Source: Microbacterium candidum
GTDB taxonomy: Bacteria > Actinomycetota > Actinomycetes > Actinomycetales > Microbacteriaceae
Length of the DNA: 64,000 nucleotides
Assembly: GCF_030315975.1 (NCBI RefSeq)
Contig: NZ_JASXSZ010000003.1
Coordinates: forward strand, 489,035 to 553,034
Direction: 5' to 3'
The notes beneath the pieces are model-generated. The model was not told the DNA's origin. It did not search any database and worked only from the letters and a program-made list of their open reading frames with translations. Both the position numbers and the translations under genes were made by a program. Below are positions 50,225-58,881 of the stretch, in pieces. Within the stretch, counting starts at the first letter, position 1. Each line of letters begins with the position of its first letter.

Positions 50225-51148
50225 TCAGAGCGCGTCCGCGGCGACGCGGCTCTCGTTTTGCCAGTCGGCGATGCGCCGAACGGATGTGTCGGCCGCAGGG
50301 TGGTTGCCGGCCTGCATCGGCCAGACGTGCTGCTCACCGTCGACGGTGTCGAAGACGACGTCGACGCCCGCCGAACGCGCCCGCTCCGCGAGCCGGACGG
50401 CGTCGTGGTACAGCGATTCCGTCGCAGAGGCGGCGATGTAGAGGCGAGGGAACCCCGTGAAGTCGGCGTACAGCGGGTTCACCAGCGGGTCGGTGGGGTC
50501 GGCACCGCCGGAGAGGTAGCGGTCGATGTTCCCCTGCAGGCCCTCGCGGGCGATGAGGAAGTCGGTGGCGTCGTTCGTCTCGATCGTCTCGCCGGAGTTC
50601 TCCATGTCGAGCCACGGCGAGATCGTGATGACCTGCGCGGGGACCGGAGCGCCGTCGCGCAGACGCCGGAGCACGGTGGCGATCGCGATGCTGGCGCCGG
50701 CACTGTCTCCGACCGGTGTGATGTCGGCGGCGCGATGGCCGTCGGCGATCAGCGCGTCGATCACGGCGTCGGCGTCGTCGAGCTGGGCCGGATAGGGGAA
50801 CTCGGGGGCGCGGCGGAAGTCGGCGACGAAGGCGAAGGCGCCCATGGCCTTGGCGAGGTGCCCGGCCATCTTGCGGTGGCTCGCCGACGACCCGAGCGCG
50901 AACCCTCCCCCGTGCAGCACGAGGAGCACCTTGCGGGAATCGGCACCGATCGGCGAAACGAGGATGCCCGGGACCCCGCCGATCTCGGTGCTGCGGTACG
51001 TCACGTCCTCCGGCTCGGCGGTCGCTCGCTGCCAGTCCTCGAAGATCCATCGCAGCACCGGCAGCGACAGCTCGGGAGCGGCCGTGAATTCGACGGTCCA
51101 CTCGGCGTAGATCCGTCCCAGGGGATCTGTGGGAACAGTGGCGGGCAT
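50225..51148 (-). CDS. Alpha/beta hydrolase of the hormone-sensitive-lipase family
   Basis: A 307-residue carboxylesterase. Oxyanion HGGGF (79-83) and the nucleophile elbow GDSAG (147-151) define the HSL family; a C-terminal GEQHVWPM supplies the His. Near the usual catalytic-acid site the sequence reads ATESLYHD, so Glu may stand in for the normal Asp. It is the first gene of the minus-strand operon and probably opens the ester or lactone made by the monooxygenase. GGAGGA precedes the ATG. The gap to the divergent importer genes carries candidate operator sites. Confidence 0.9.
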   Translation of the reverse strand: MPATVPTDPLGRIYAEWTVEFTAAPELSLPVLRWIFEDWQRATAEPEDVTYRSTEIGGVPGILVSPIGADSRKVLLVLHGGGFALGSSASHRKMAGHLAKAMGAFAFVADFRRAPEFPYPAQLDDADAVIDALIADGHRAADITPVGDSAGASIAIATVLRRLRDGAPVPAQVITISPWLDMENSGETIETNDATDFLIAREGLQGNIDRYLSGGADPTDPLVNPLYADFTGFPRLYIAASATESLYHDAVRLAERARSAGVDVVFDTVDGEQHVWPMQAGNHPAADTSVRRIADWQNESRVAADAL

Positions 51149-51236
51149 GGATTCCTCCTCAGCGAAGACCAGGTGGGGTGCCGTCTCCCGGCGGCGTGAA
51201 TCCAGAATCACGCGGTACGGAGGCCCCGCCATCGGC

Positions 51237-51274
51237 TGTCGCAAAATGACGCACCGTCGTCTCAGCCTGAGCCG
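51237..51274. promoter_or_regulatory. Two tandem candidate operators in the divergent esterase / importer promoter region
   Basis: TGTCGCA-AAA-TGACGCA (51237-51253) and CGTCTCA-GCC-TGAGCCG (51258-51274) are imperfect copies of the perfect palindrome TGTCTCA-TTC-TGAGACA found upstream of the regulator gene. Their centres are 21 bp apart, about two DNA turns, on the same face. No good sigma -35 is visible nearby, as for an activator-dependent promoter. A further imperfect repeat GCGTGA...TCACGC lies just upstream near 51194-51213. Confidence 0.5.
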
Positions 51275-51367
51275 GATCCGCCCCGTGCGGCGGCCCCAGA
51301 CTGCTGGACATACCACCCGCCGGCGCGTCCGCATGCCGGCGCTCAATGAAGAGGAAGTTGGCACACC

Positions 51368-52534
51368 ATGCGATTCACATCGACTCGCCGCGCGGCGGCC
51401 GCGGTCGCGGCGACCGCGGCGATTCTGCTTCTGGCCACGGCCTGCTCGACGGGCTCGCTCTCCGGGAGCGGATCGGGCGGCGACGGCGCCAGCAGCGGAT
51501 CGTCCGACAGCAAGGTCACGGTCGGAACCGTCGGCACCGAGAGCGAGATCCAGGACATCTCGAAGTTCTGCGGCGACAAGCCGCTGACCGTCGCGCTCGC
51601 CGACGGGTTCGGCGGCAATTCCTGGCGCAAGATCACCCGCGCGATCTTCGAGAAGGAGGCCGCCAAGTGCAAGAACATCAAGAAGATCCTCTACACCGAC
51701 GCGCAGGGCGACACGCAGAAGGCGATCAGCGACATCAATTCGCTCGTCGCGCAGGGCGCGAATGTGATCGTGACCTTCGTGGACGGCGGTGAGGCCCTGC
51801 TGCCCACCATCAAGAAGGCGACCGAGGCGGGCGTCAAGGTGGTGCCCTTCGTCGGCTCGCCCGGCGGGACGCCGGGCAAGGACTACGTCGACTTCGTCTC
51901 CGAGGACATCAAGACGTACGGCAAGAACCTTGCCGACTGGACCATCTCCAAGATGGGAGACAAGGGCAATCTTGTCATGCTCGGCGGCATCGCCGGCAAC
52001 TCCTACTCGCAGGCGGTCTACGACGGGGTCATGCAGTCCGTCAAGGCGCACCCCGGCATCAAGCTTCTGAACACCGACGGCCCGGTCGCGACCGACTGGG
52101 AGCCGGGGAAGACGCAGCAGGTCGTCGCAGGCCTGATCACGAAGTACGGCAACATCGACGGCATCGTCGCCGACTACGGCGGGGGCTCGGTGGGCGGCGT
52201 CCGCGCCTTCGAGGCGGCGGGCAAGCCGCTCCCGGTCTGGTCCGCCAACGACTCGAATGAGTTCGCGTGCCTCTGGTACCAGTACAAGGACGCTCAGCCC
52301 ACTTACCAGATCGCGACCGAGTCGTCGCGCAACTGGGTCGTCGAGGCCGCGCTGCACAAGGGACTCGCCGCGGCGAACAACCTGCCGAACAACGAGCCCT
52401 CGACGTACGACCTCCAGATCATCGAGGACTCGACCGACTCGAGCAAGATGCCGAAGTGCGAGAAGGACCTGCCCGCCGACGCCATCCTGTCGTCCGGCCT
52501 GACCGTGGACGAGCTGAAGAAGCTCTTCCAGTGA
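51368..52534 (+). CDS. Sugar-type ABC transporter substrate-binding lipoprotein
   Basis: A 388-residue periplasmic-binding-protein-like lipoprotein of the ribose/galactose class. The signal peptide (basic MRFTSTRRAAA, Ala/Leu core) ends with the lipobox LATAC, Cys-26. A Gly/Ser linker follows, then the two-lobed domain beginning KPLTVALADGFGGNSWRK; ALLPTIKKATEAGVKVVPF and GIVADYGGGSVGGVRAFEAAG are typical hinge and lobe segments. The gene starts the plus-strand operon. Ligand unknown; context argues for a polyol, cyclic alcohol or related compound. Confidence 0.9.
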   Translation: MRFTSTRRAAAAVAATAAILLLATACSTGSLSGSGSGGDGASSGSSDSKVTVGTVGTESEIQDISKFCGDKPLTVALADGFGGNSWRKITRAIFEKEAAKCKNIKKILYTDAQGDTQKAISDINSLVAQGANVIVTFVDGGEALLPTIKKATEAGVKVVPFVGSPGGTPGKDYVDFVSEDIKTYGKNLADWTISKMGDKGNLVMLGGIAGNSYSQAVYDGVMQSVKAHPGIKLLNTDGPVATDWEPGKTQQVVAGLITKYGNIDGIVADYGGGSVGGVRAFEAAGKPLPVWSANDSNEFACLWYQYKDAQPTYQIATESSRNWVVEAALHKGLAAANNLPNNEPSTYDLQIIEDSTDSSKMPKCEKDLPADAILSSGLTVDELKKLFQ

Positions 52535-52589
52535 ACCCCGGGCCCGGCGACATCCGCCGCCGGGCCCTCCCCACCCGAGGAGGGATGAA

Positions 52590-53309
52590 ATGCACCGACT
52601 AGACGGCAAGGTGGCCATCGTCACCGGCGCAGGACGCGGCATCGGAAGAGCGATCGCCGAGGCGCTGCACGCGGAGGGCGCGACGACGATCGCGACGAGC
52701 CGCGCGGAATCGGATCCGACCTTCGGACCGATCGAATACATGCCACTGGATGTCGCGAGCGAGGCCGATTGGCAGCGCGTCGTGGGCCGCGTGCTCGCGG
52801 ATCACGGTCACATCGACGTGCTTGTGAACAATGCGGGCATCATCGCGTACGAGCCGCTGCACGATCTCTCGATCGCGGATTGGACCTCCGTGGTCGCCAC
52901 GAACCAGACAGGCGTCTGGCTCGGCATGCGCGAGGTCGTTCCGCAGATGATCACGCAGGGCGGCGGTTCCATCATCAACGTGTCTTCGATCTGGGGCTCC
53001 GCCGCCGTGAGCGGCGCGCACGCGTACCACGCCACGAAGGGCGCGGTCCGCAACATGTCCAAGAACGCCGCGATCACGTATGCCGGACAGAACGTGCGGG
53101 TCAACTCGCTTCATCCCGGCTTCATCGAGACGCCGCTGACGGACGCGCAGGCGCCCGAGGTGAACGCGTACGTCGTGTCGCAGACGCCCATGGGACGCGC
53201 TGGCAGGCCGGAGGAGATCGCCGCGGGCGTCGTCTTCCTGGCCAGTGACGAGTCGAGCTTCGTGACGGGCTCTGAGCTCGTCATCGACGGCGGATACCTC
53301 GCGCAGTGA
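52590..53309 (+). CDS. Short-chain dehydrogenase/reductase
   Basis: A 239-residue classical SDR placed inside the importer operon. TGAGRGIGRA cofactor motif, NNAGIIAYEPL, catalytic Ser in NVSSIWGSA, YHATKGAV, and closing LVIDGGYLAQ. The GAGGAGG site precedes the ATG. Its stop region holds a GTG that could start the ATPase gene. It probably oxidises the imported alcohol. It is only distantly like the SDR on the other strand, so the cluster has two separate alcohol or hydroxyl oxidation steps. Confidence 0.92.
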   Translation: MHRLDGKVAIVTGAGRGIGRAIAEALHAEGATTIATSRAESDPTFGPIEYMPLDVASEADWQRVVGRVLADHGHIDVLVNNAGIIAYEPLHDLSIADWTSVVATNQTGVWLGMREVVPQMITQGGGSIINVSSIWGSAAVSGAHAYHATKGAVRNMSKNAAITYAGQNVRVNSLHPGFIETPLTDAQAPEVNAYVVSQTPMGRAGRPEEIAAGVVFLASDESSFVTGSELVIDGGYLAQ

Positions 53310-53338
53310 CCACTGCAGACGCAGGAGCGGAGATCCTC

Positions 53339-55906
53339 ATGACCAACCTCGATGTCGGCGCGCCCGCGCCGGTGATCGCATCCGATCCGCCGATCGAGAA
53401 CCTGCTGGCACTCAGCGGAATCACCAAGACCTTTCCAGGCGTGCGCGCGCTCGCCGACGTCGACCTCCAGGTCCGCTCGGGCGAGATCCACGCCCTGGTC
53501 GGCGAGAACGGCGCGGGCAAGTCGACACTGATGGCGGTCGCCTCTGGCGCGCTCGCTCCCGATGCGGGCGTGGTGCGGATCAACGGCGTAGACCTGGGCT
53601 CGGCCAACCCGGAGGAGGCGCGACGCCTCGGTCTCGCGATCGTCCGGCAAGATCCGGCGCTGCTGCCCGACCTCACCGTCGCGGAGAACATGGCGGTCGG
53701 CGTCGGGTACCGACGCGTGGGCGGTCTCGGCCGTGCGGTCCGCTGGGCGCAGGGGCAGCTGGACCCTTGGCAGATGGGCATCGATGCGCGTTCGCGGGTC
53801 GCCGACCTCTCCGTCGAACAGAGGTTCATCGTCGAGATCGCGAAGGCGCTCGCTCTGAACCCGCGGGTCCTGATCCTCGACGAGCCGACCGAGCATCTCA
53901 GCCTCGAGGAGGTGCAGAAGCTGTTCGCGCGGGTGCGCCAGGTCGTGTCGGACGGTGCCGCGGTGGTCTACATCTCGCACCGCATCCCCGAGGTGAAGCA
54001 GATCTCGGACCGCATCACGGTCCTCCGCGACGGCAAGGTGAGAGGGACGTTCCTCGCCGACGACGTCGACGAGGCGCAGATCATCGAGCGAGCCATCGGG
54101 CGGAAGCTCGAAGCGGTCTTCCCTGCCAAGGGCAGCATCGACGAGACGACTGCGAACCGCCTCGATGTCCAGGGCCTCCGCAGCGAGCATTTCCACGACG
54201 TCTCGTTCGCCGTCCGCAGCGGTGAGATCGTCGGGCTCGCGGGTGTCCAGGGGAACGGTCAGAGCGCGCTCATCCGGGCGTTGGCCGGTCAGGCCCTCGC
54301 GACGGGGACCGTGACGGTCGACGGGATCGCTGTGCGTCGCGGGAGCACCGCGGCGGCGCGTGCGGGAATCGTCTACGTGCCCGCCGATCGCCACCGCGAG
54401 GGCGTCTTCCTTCCCCTCTCGGTGGCCGAGAACATCTCGGCAGCGACACTGCCCGACGCATCAACGGGCGGTTTCGTGCGTGAGAAGCGCATCCTGTCGC
54501 GCGCCCGAGACCTCATCGACGCCCTCGCGATCAAGGCGCCGAGTCCGCGCACCACGGTGCAGTCGCTGTCCGGCGGAAACCAGCAGAAGGTCGTCCTGGC
54601 GCGCACGGTGCTCGCCCGTCCTCGGGTTCTCCTCGCGGAAGAGCCCACCCAGGGTGTGGATGCGGGGGCCCGCGTCGACATCTACCGCATCCTCCGCGAT
54701 TCCGCTGATGCGGGTGCGGCCGTGGTCGTCCTCTCCTCGGACAGCGTGGAACTCGAAGGCCTGTGCGACCGCGTTCTGATCATGTCCCGCGGCCACGTGG
54801 TGCGTGAGCTGGCCGGAGACGAGGTCTCCGAGGCAGAGATCGGGCGCGCCGCGCTCACCTCGACGACCATGAGGGAACGCGAGGAGCACGACCGCGGCCG
54901 GCGCAGCGCGTGGCGCGACTGGCTGCGCGGCGACCATGCCCCCGCAGCGGCCCTCGCCGCCGCGTTCGTCGCGCTGGGGCTCGTGGTCGCCGCATCCAAC
55001 CCGTCGTATCTCTCCGCCTTCAACATCAACAACCTGCTGTTCATGGTCGCGTCTCTGCTATTCGTCGGCGCCGCGCAGCAGGTCGTGGTGCTCGGCGCCG
55101 GCTTCGACCTGTCGATCGGGCCCGCTATGGGCTTCCTCGTCGTGCTCGCATCGTTCTGGATCACCGACGGGGGCAATCTCTATGTCGGGCTCGGGCTCAT
55201 GCTCGTCGGGGCGCTCTGCATCGGCACGGTGAACGGGCTCCTCGTCAGTCGGCTCGGGGTGAGCCCCGTGGTCGCGACCCTCGCCATGTTCATGGCGCTG
55301 CAGGGGCTGTATCTGCTCCTGCGGAGCACCCCGGGCGGCGTGATCTTCCCGGCTGTCGCCGACATGATCCAGGCGCGCGTCGGCATCATCCCCGTCGTGA
55401 CGATCATCGCCGTCGTGGTGCTCCTCGCGCTGGAGGTCGCTCTGCGGCGCACCCGCTGGGGCGTGGAACTGCGCGCCGTCGGCTCGAAGGCCGATGCTTC
55501 CGAGCGGCTCGGCCTCCGGGTGCGCTGGGTGCGCCTGCTCTCCTACGTGCTGGCGTCGCTGCTGATGCTCCCCGCCGCCGTCGTGCTCATGGCGCAGATC
55601 GGCATCGGCGACGGCCGCCCCTCGGTGTCGTACACGCTCTCCTCGGTCACGGTGGTGGTGCTCGCCGGCACGAGCATCTTCGGCGGCCGCGGCTCGTTCA
55701 TCGCCGTCATCGCCGCCGCGTTCCTTGTGCAGCAGATCCTGAACGTGTCTCCGTTCCTCGGCCTCTCGCAGGCCTGGTCCTACTGGCTCCCTGGTCTCGT
55801 CACGCTCGGCGCGGCGAGCCTCTACGCCCTCATGCGCGGCGGCGTTCGCCGTCGTCCGCGCCGAAGCTCCGCCCCGATCGCGGCCGTACCCGGAGGTCGA
55901 TCATGA
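53339..55906 (+). CDS. ABC transporter ATPase-permease fusion (RbsA-RbsC type)
   Basis: An 855-residue fusion of two proteins that are usually separate. Two tandem ABC domains fill residues 1-520: first with Walker A GENGAGKST (55-63) and Walker B ILDEPTEH, second with the degenerate GVQGNGQSA and signature LSGGNQQK normal for RbsA. From about 535 on comes a complete RbsC-like permease with 8-10 membrane segments and GAGFDLSIGPAMGF. A second permease gene follows, so the channel is probably a heterodimer. Start at the ATG with GGAG 7 nt upstream; a GTG at 53306 overlapping the SDR stop would add 11 residues. Confidence 0.92.
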   Translation: MTNLDVGAPAPVIASDPPIENLLALSGITKTFPGVRALADVDLQVRSGEIHALVGENGAGKSTLMAVASGALAPDAGVVRINGVDLGSANPEEARRLGLAIVRQDPALLPDLTVAENMAVGVGYRRVGGLGRAVRWAQGQLDPWQMGIDARSRVADLSVEQRFIVEIAKALALNPRVLILDEPTEHLSLEEVQKLFARVRQVVSDGAAVVYISHRIPEVKQISDRITVLRDGKVRGTFLADDVDEAQIIERAIGRKLEAVFPAKGSIDETTANRLDVQGLRSEHFHDVSFAVRSGEIVGLAGVQGNGQSALIRALAGQALATGTVTVDGIAVRRGSTAAARAGIVYVPADRHREGVFLPLSVAENISAATLPDASTGGFVREKRILSRARDLIDALAIKAPSPRTTVQSLSGGNQQKVVLARTVLARPRVLLAEEPTQGVDAGARVDIYRILRDSADAGAAVVVLSSDSVELEGLCDRVLIMSRGHVVRELAGDEVSEAEIGRAALTSTTMREREEHDRGRRSAWRDWLRGDHAPAAALAAAFVALGLVVAASNPSYLSAFNINNLLFMVASLLFVGAAQQVVVLGAGFDLSIGPAMGFLVVLASFWITDGGNLYVGLGLMLVGALCIGTVNGLLVSRLGVSPVVATLAMFMALQGLYLLLRSTPGGVIFPAVADMIQARVGIIPVVTIIAVVVLLALEVALRRTRWGVELRAVGSKADASERLGLRVRWVRLLSYVLASLLMLPAAVVLMAQIGIGDGRPSVSYTLSSVTVVVLAGTSIFGGRGSFIAVIAAAFLVQQILNVSPFLGLSQAWSYWLPGLVTLGAASLYALMRGGVRRRPRRSSAPIAAVPGGRS

Positions 55907-56943
55907 CGAACCACACACCCGCGACGTCGACGACATCGCTGCCGGTCCTCCCGACGGGCCGTGCCGCCGACGGCATGTGGCGCCGGATGCTCTCCGGCAG
56001 CTGGGTGCCGATCACGGTCGCGACCCTCGCTCTGTTCGTGATCAGTCCGCTGGTGGCGCCGGGGAGCCTCGACGCCGCCCCTCTTCTCTCGATGCTGCCG
56101 TTCGCGTCCGTGCTCGCGATCGCCGCCGCGGGACAGACCCTCGTCGTGCAGCAGCGGGGGCTCGACCTCTCCGTTCCAGGGATGATGGCCCTGGGGGCCG
56201 TGCTCGCGACGGCACTCCCCCAGCAGTACGGGTGGGGCGTGTGGCCCGCTGTCGTCATGGCGGTCGTGCTGCCCGCCGTGTTCGGGCTCCTCAGCGGCGG
56301 AATCATCGTGGGACTCGGGATCATGCCGCTCGTCGCGACGCTCGGGATGAACGCCGTCCTCCTGGGCACGGTGTTCTCGATCGCGAACGGCACCCCATCC
56401 GGTGCCGCCGACGAACTGAACGGCTTCGCGCTGGCGCGAACGTTCGGCATCCCGAACACGCTGCTCATCGGCATCGTCGTCATCGCGATCGCCGCGGTCA
56501 TCACCCATCGGTCGATCGTCGGCCGGCGTCTCACGGCGGTCGGCGTGAGCGAGCCCGCCGCCGCTGTCGTGGGCATCCGAGTGCGGATGTATCAGCTCCT
56601 CGCCTACGGATTCGCCGGCCTCTTCTACGGTGTCGCAGGCGTGCTCCTCGCCGGCTACACGAAGACACCGCCGCTCTTCCTCGGCGACCAGTACCTGCTG
56701 CCGACCGTGGCGGCCGTCGTCCTCGGCGGCACGGCTCTCACCGGCGGCATCGCATCCATCGCCGCCTCCGCCATCGCCGCGCTGTTCCTCACCCAGTTGG
56801 GTCAACTGCTGCGATCGGTGGGGTGGCCCGACGCGGTCCAGCTCATCGCGCAGGCCGTCGTCCTCATCGCAGTCGTCCTGCTCCGCGAGTTCGTGCCAGT
56901 GCTCCTGCGCAGGCGCGCGATCCGCAGGCTTGCGACGGCGTGA
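55903..56943 (+). CDS. ABC transporter permease (RbsC type)
   Basis: A 346-residue inner-membrane permease with about ten segments. QQRGLDLSVPGMMALGAVLA is the RbsC consensus region; GTALTGGIASIAAS near the C-terminus matches the second conserved block. The ATG overlaps the stop of the fusion gene (ATGA). It supplies the second half of the channel next to the permease domain of the fusion protein. A strong hairpin follows its stop. Confidence 0.93.
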   Translation: MTNHTPATSTTSLPVLPTGRAADGMWRRMLSGSWVPITVATLALFVISPLVAPGSLDAAPLLSMLPFASVLAIAAAGQTLVVQQRGLDLSVPGMMALGAVLATALPQQYGWGVWPAVVMAVVLPAVFGLLSGGIIVGLGIMPLVATLGMNAVLLGTVFSIANGTPSGAADELNGFALARTFGIPNTLLIGIVVIAIAAVITHRSIVGRRLTAVGVSEPAAAVVGIRVRMYQLLAYGFAGLFYGVAGVLLAGYTKTPPLFLGDQYLLPTVAAVVLGGTALTGGIASIAASAIAALFLTQLGQLLRSVGWPDAVQLIAQAVVLIAVVLLREFVPVLLRRRAIRRLATA

Positions 56944-56952
56944 GGCACGGAT

Positions 56953-56992
56953 GCGGGCGCCGGTCGATCCGAACGGATCAGCCGGCGCCCGC
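56953..56992. terminator. Strong bidirectional hairpin
   Basis: GCGGGCGCCGG (56953-56963) and CCGGCGCCCGC (56982-56992) form 11 perfect pairs, and an inner GATCC-GAAC-GGATC stem continues the helix. It lies between the convergent permease and regulator genes. Confidence 0.8.
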
Positions 56993-57004
56993 GCGTCTCG
57001 GTCG

Positions 57005-58726
57005 TCAGGCGCTGAGCCGGTACGCCTTCATCTTGCGGTACACGGTCGCCCGCGACAGGCCGAGGATCTCCGCCGCCTTCGAGCGGTTGCCCTCCGCCTC
57101 GGCGAGGGCGCGACGGATGGCGTCAAGCTCCGCTCGCTCGATCATGGACAACATCCTCGAGCCCTGCATCTCCAGTGGCAGATCGCCGGGGAGCACAGGG
57201 CCGCGCTTGCCGGCGATGGACATCCGCTCGACGACGCCGCGCAGCTCCTTGAGATTGCGCGGCCACGGGTAGCCGCGCATGAGTGCCGCGGTCTCGTCGC
57301 GAAGCTGCAGCCCCGCGCCGGGGGCCAGCTGCTCGGCGAAGACCAGCCACAGCAGCGGAATGTCGACCGTGCGCTCCTTGAGCGACGGCACCCATGCCAT
57401 CGACACACCCAGGTCTCCGGCGAGGGTGCGCGCCGCCTCCTCCTTCTCTGTCGACATCGTCAGCATCACCGCACCATGACCTCCGCGCTGCTCGAGGAGC
57501 AGCCGCAGCGCGTCGAGAGAGCTCCGGTCGAGGGCTTCGACGCCGCGCATGACGACGGGGGCGGATGCATCCAGTCGCTCCGCGACGTTCTGCAGCCATC
57601 GCCGGTTGCCCACAACGTGGCGTTCTGCGGCATCTGCGATCGCTGCGGCGTACGATGTCGCGCGGGCGCGGAAGGGCAGGCCGAGCGCCAACGACGTCTT
57701 CCCGACGCCGACCTCGCCCGCGATGAGAAGCGGACGACGCACCTCGCGGTGACGCGCGACGTCGCGAGCGACCGACATCCACTCGGGACTGCGCCCGACC
57801 AGTTGGGCACGAGCCGGCCCGACGGCCACACTGTTCGCGCTGCGCTCGCGGCCGAGCACGACGACCACCCCGGCGTCGTCGCCGAGGCGCGTGGCCTGCA
57901 CGTCGACCGTGCCGTTCGACACCTCGAGAGTGAAACGTCCGGTGGCGCGGCGCTCGGCGACGTGCTGCTCGATGAGCGTCACGTCGGCAGCCGAGAGGCG
58001 CCCCGCACTGCGGCTCTGCATCACGAGGCCCTGCGGGCCGAACGCGAGCACCGCGGTCCCGTGCGTCCGCGACGCGAGAAGGAACTCCTCGAACAGTCGC
58101 CGGGCGGATGGACGCTCGACCTCCAGCAGATGCTGCTCGAGCTGGGTCGCGACAGACTTGACCATCGGGCGGAGAAGCCCGCTGCGCTCCGAGATCTCGC
58201 TCGAGATCGTTACGACCGCGAGCAGTTTCCCCGTGGCGGGATGCCGCACCGGTGAGCCGGTGCACAGGGCGGCGGAATAGAAGTCTGCGAAGTGCTCGTT
58301 GCCCGAGATCTGCAGACTCTTGCCGGTCGCGGCGACGGTGCCGACGCCGTTGGTACCGACGACGTCCTCCGCGAGCATCGCCCCGCGCACGGTGCCTAGG
58401 CGATCGAGATGCGCGAGTGCGGTGTGATCGTGCGACCAGCGCTGCAGGATCGTGCCGCGCGAATCGGCCAGCAGGAGCCCGAGACCGGTGCCGTCGAGGT
58501 CGTCGGACAGTCGCGAGAGCGGTGCCTGGAACATGTCCAGGATGTGCGCGTCGAGCAGTTCTTCCGCCACCTGCGGAACATCGCGGACGTTCGCGGGCAC
58601 TCCGATGGCGTCCTTGGACCGCTGCCATGACTTCAGCAACTCGAGGTTCACCCCGGCGGCCGAGTCCGATTGCAGGAGAAAGTCGTCCTTGGCCTTCGTG
58701 ACGTGGTCTTCGCCGTTCACTGGCAT
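57005..58726 (-). CDS. AcoR/MimR-type transcriptional regulator without sigma-54 contact motif
   Basis: A 573-residue regulator. A GAF-like sensor domain (about 60-200) contains VVGTNGVGTVAATGKSLQI and SAALCTGSPVRHPATGKLLAVVTIS, both hallmarks of AcoR-type sensors. The central region keeps a P-loop GEVGVGKTS but is a shortened AAA+ domain with no GAFTGA loop, as expected in actinobacteria that lack sigma-54. The C-terminal Fis-type HTH is RSKAAEILGLSRATVYRKMKAYRL. A perfect palindrome lies 128 nt upstream of the start. Likely activates the divergent catabolic operons in response to the substrate. Confidence 0.88.
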   Translation of the reverse strand: MPVNGEDHVTKAKDDFLLQSDSAAGVNLELLKSWQRSKDAIGVPANVRDVPQVAEELLDAHILDMFQAPLSRLSDDLDGTGLGLLLADSRGTILQRWSHDHTALAHLDRLGTVRGAMLAEDVVGTNGVGTVAATGKSLQISGNEHFADFYSAALCTGSPVRHPATGKLLAVVTISSEISERSGLLRPMVKSVATQLEQHLLEVERPSARRLFEEFLLASRTHGTAVLAFGPQGLVMQSRSAGRLSAADVTLIEQHVAERRATGRFTLEVSNGTVDVQATRLGDDAGVVVVLGRERSANSVAVGPARAQLVGRSPEWMSVARDVARHREVRRPLLIAGEVGVGKTSLALGLPFRARATSYAAAIADAAERHVVGNRRWLQNVAERLDASAPVVMRGVEALDRSSLDALRLLLEQRGGHGAVMLTMSTEKEEAARTLAGDLGVSMAWVPSLKERTVDIPLLWLVFAEQLAPGAGLQLRDETAALMRGYPWPRNLKELRGVVERMSIAGKRGPVLPGDLPLEMQGSRMLSMIERAELDAIRRALAEAEGNRSKAAEILGLSRATVYRKMKAYRLSA

Positions 58727-58853
58727 AGCGCTCTCCGCTCTCCGGCTCTACGGCGGGGAAGCATTCGTCTCGCCGTCGAGATCGCTGCGGCGTGACGGGT
58801 TCAGGCGCAGCGTGCTATGACACTACTGCAGCACCCGTAATACGGTCATCCCG

Positions 58854-58880
58854 CGGAGTGTCTCATTCTGAGACACTCCG
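58854..58880. promoter_or_regulatory. Perfect 27-bp palindrome, candidate operator of the AcoR-type regulator
   Basis: CGGAGTGTCTCA-TTC-TGAGACACTCCG, 12 perfect pairs around 3 nt, upstream of the regulator and 2 nt past the GntR stop. The core TGTCTCA-N3-TGAGACA (58859-58875) is shared, less perfectly, by sites in two other promoters. It could also end GntR transcription as a hairpin, but no T run follows and the recurrence favours an operator. Confidence 0.65.
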
Positions 58881-58881
58881 G

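Noticed and set aside
57005..58726. Sigma-54-dependent enhancer-binding protein
   Set aside because: The GAFTGA loop and a full AAA+ domain are absent, and no -24/-12 promoter is seen at its likely targets.
58854..58880. Simple terminator of the GntR gene
   Set aside because: The stem is strong, but no T run follows, and the same core sequence recurs in two other promoters, which favours an operator as the main role.
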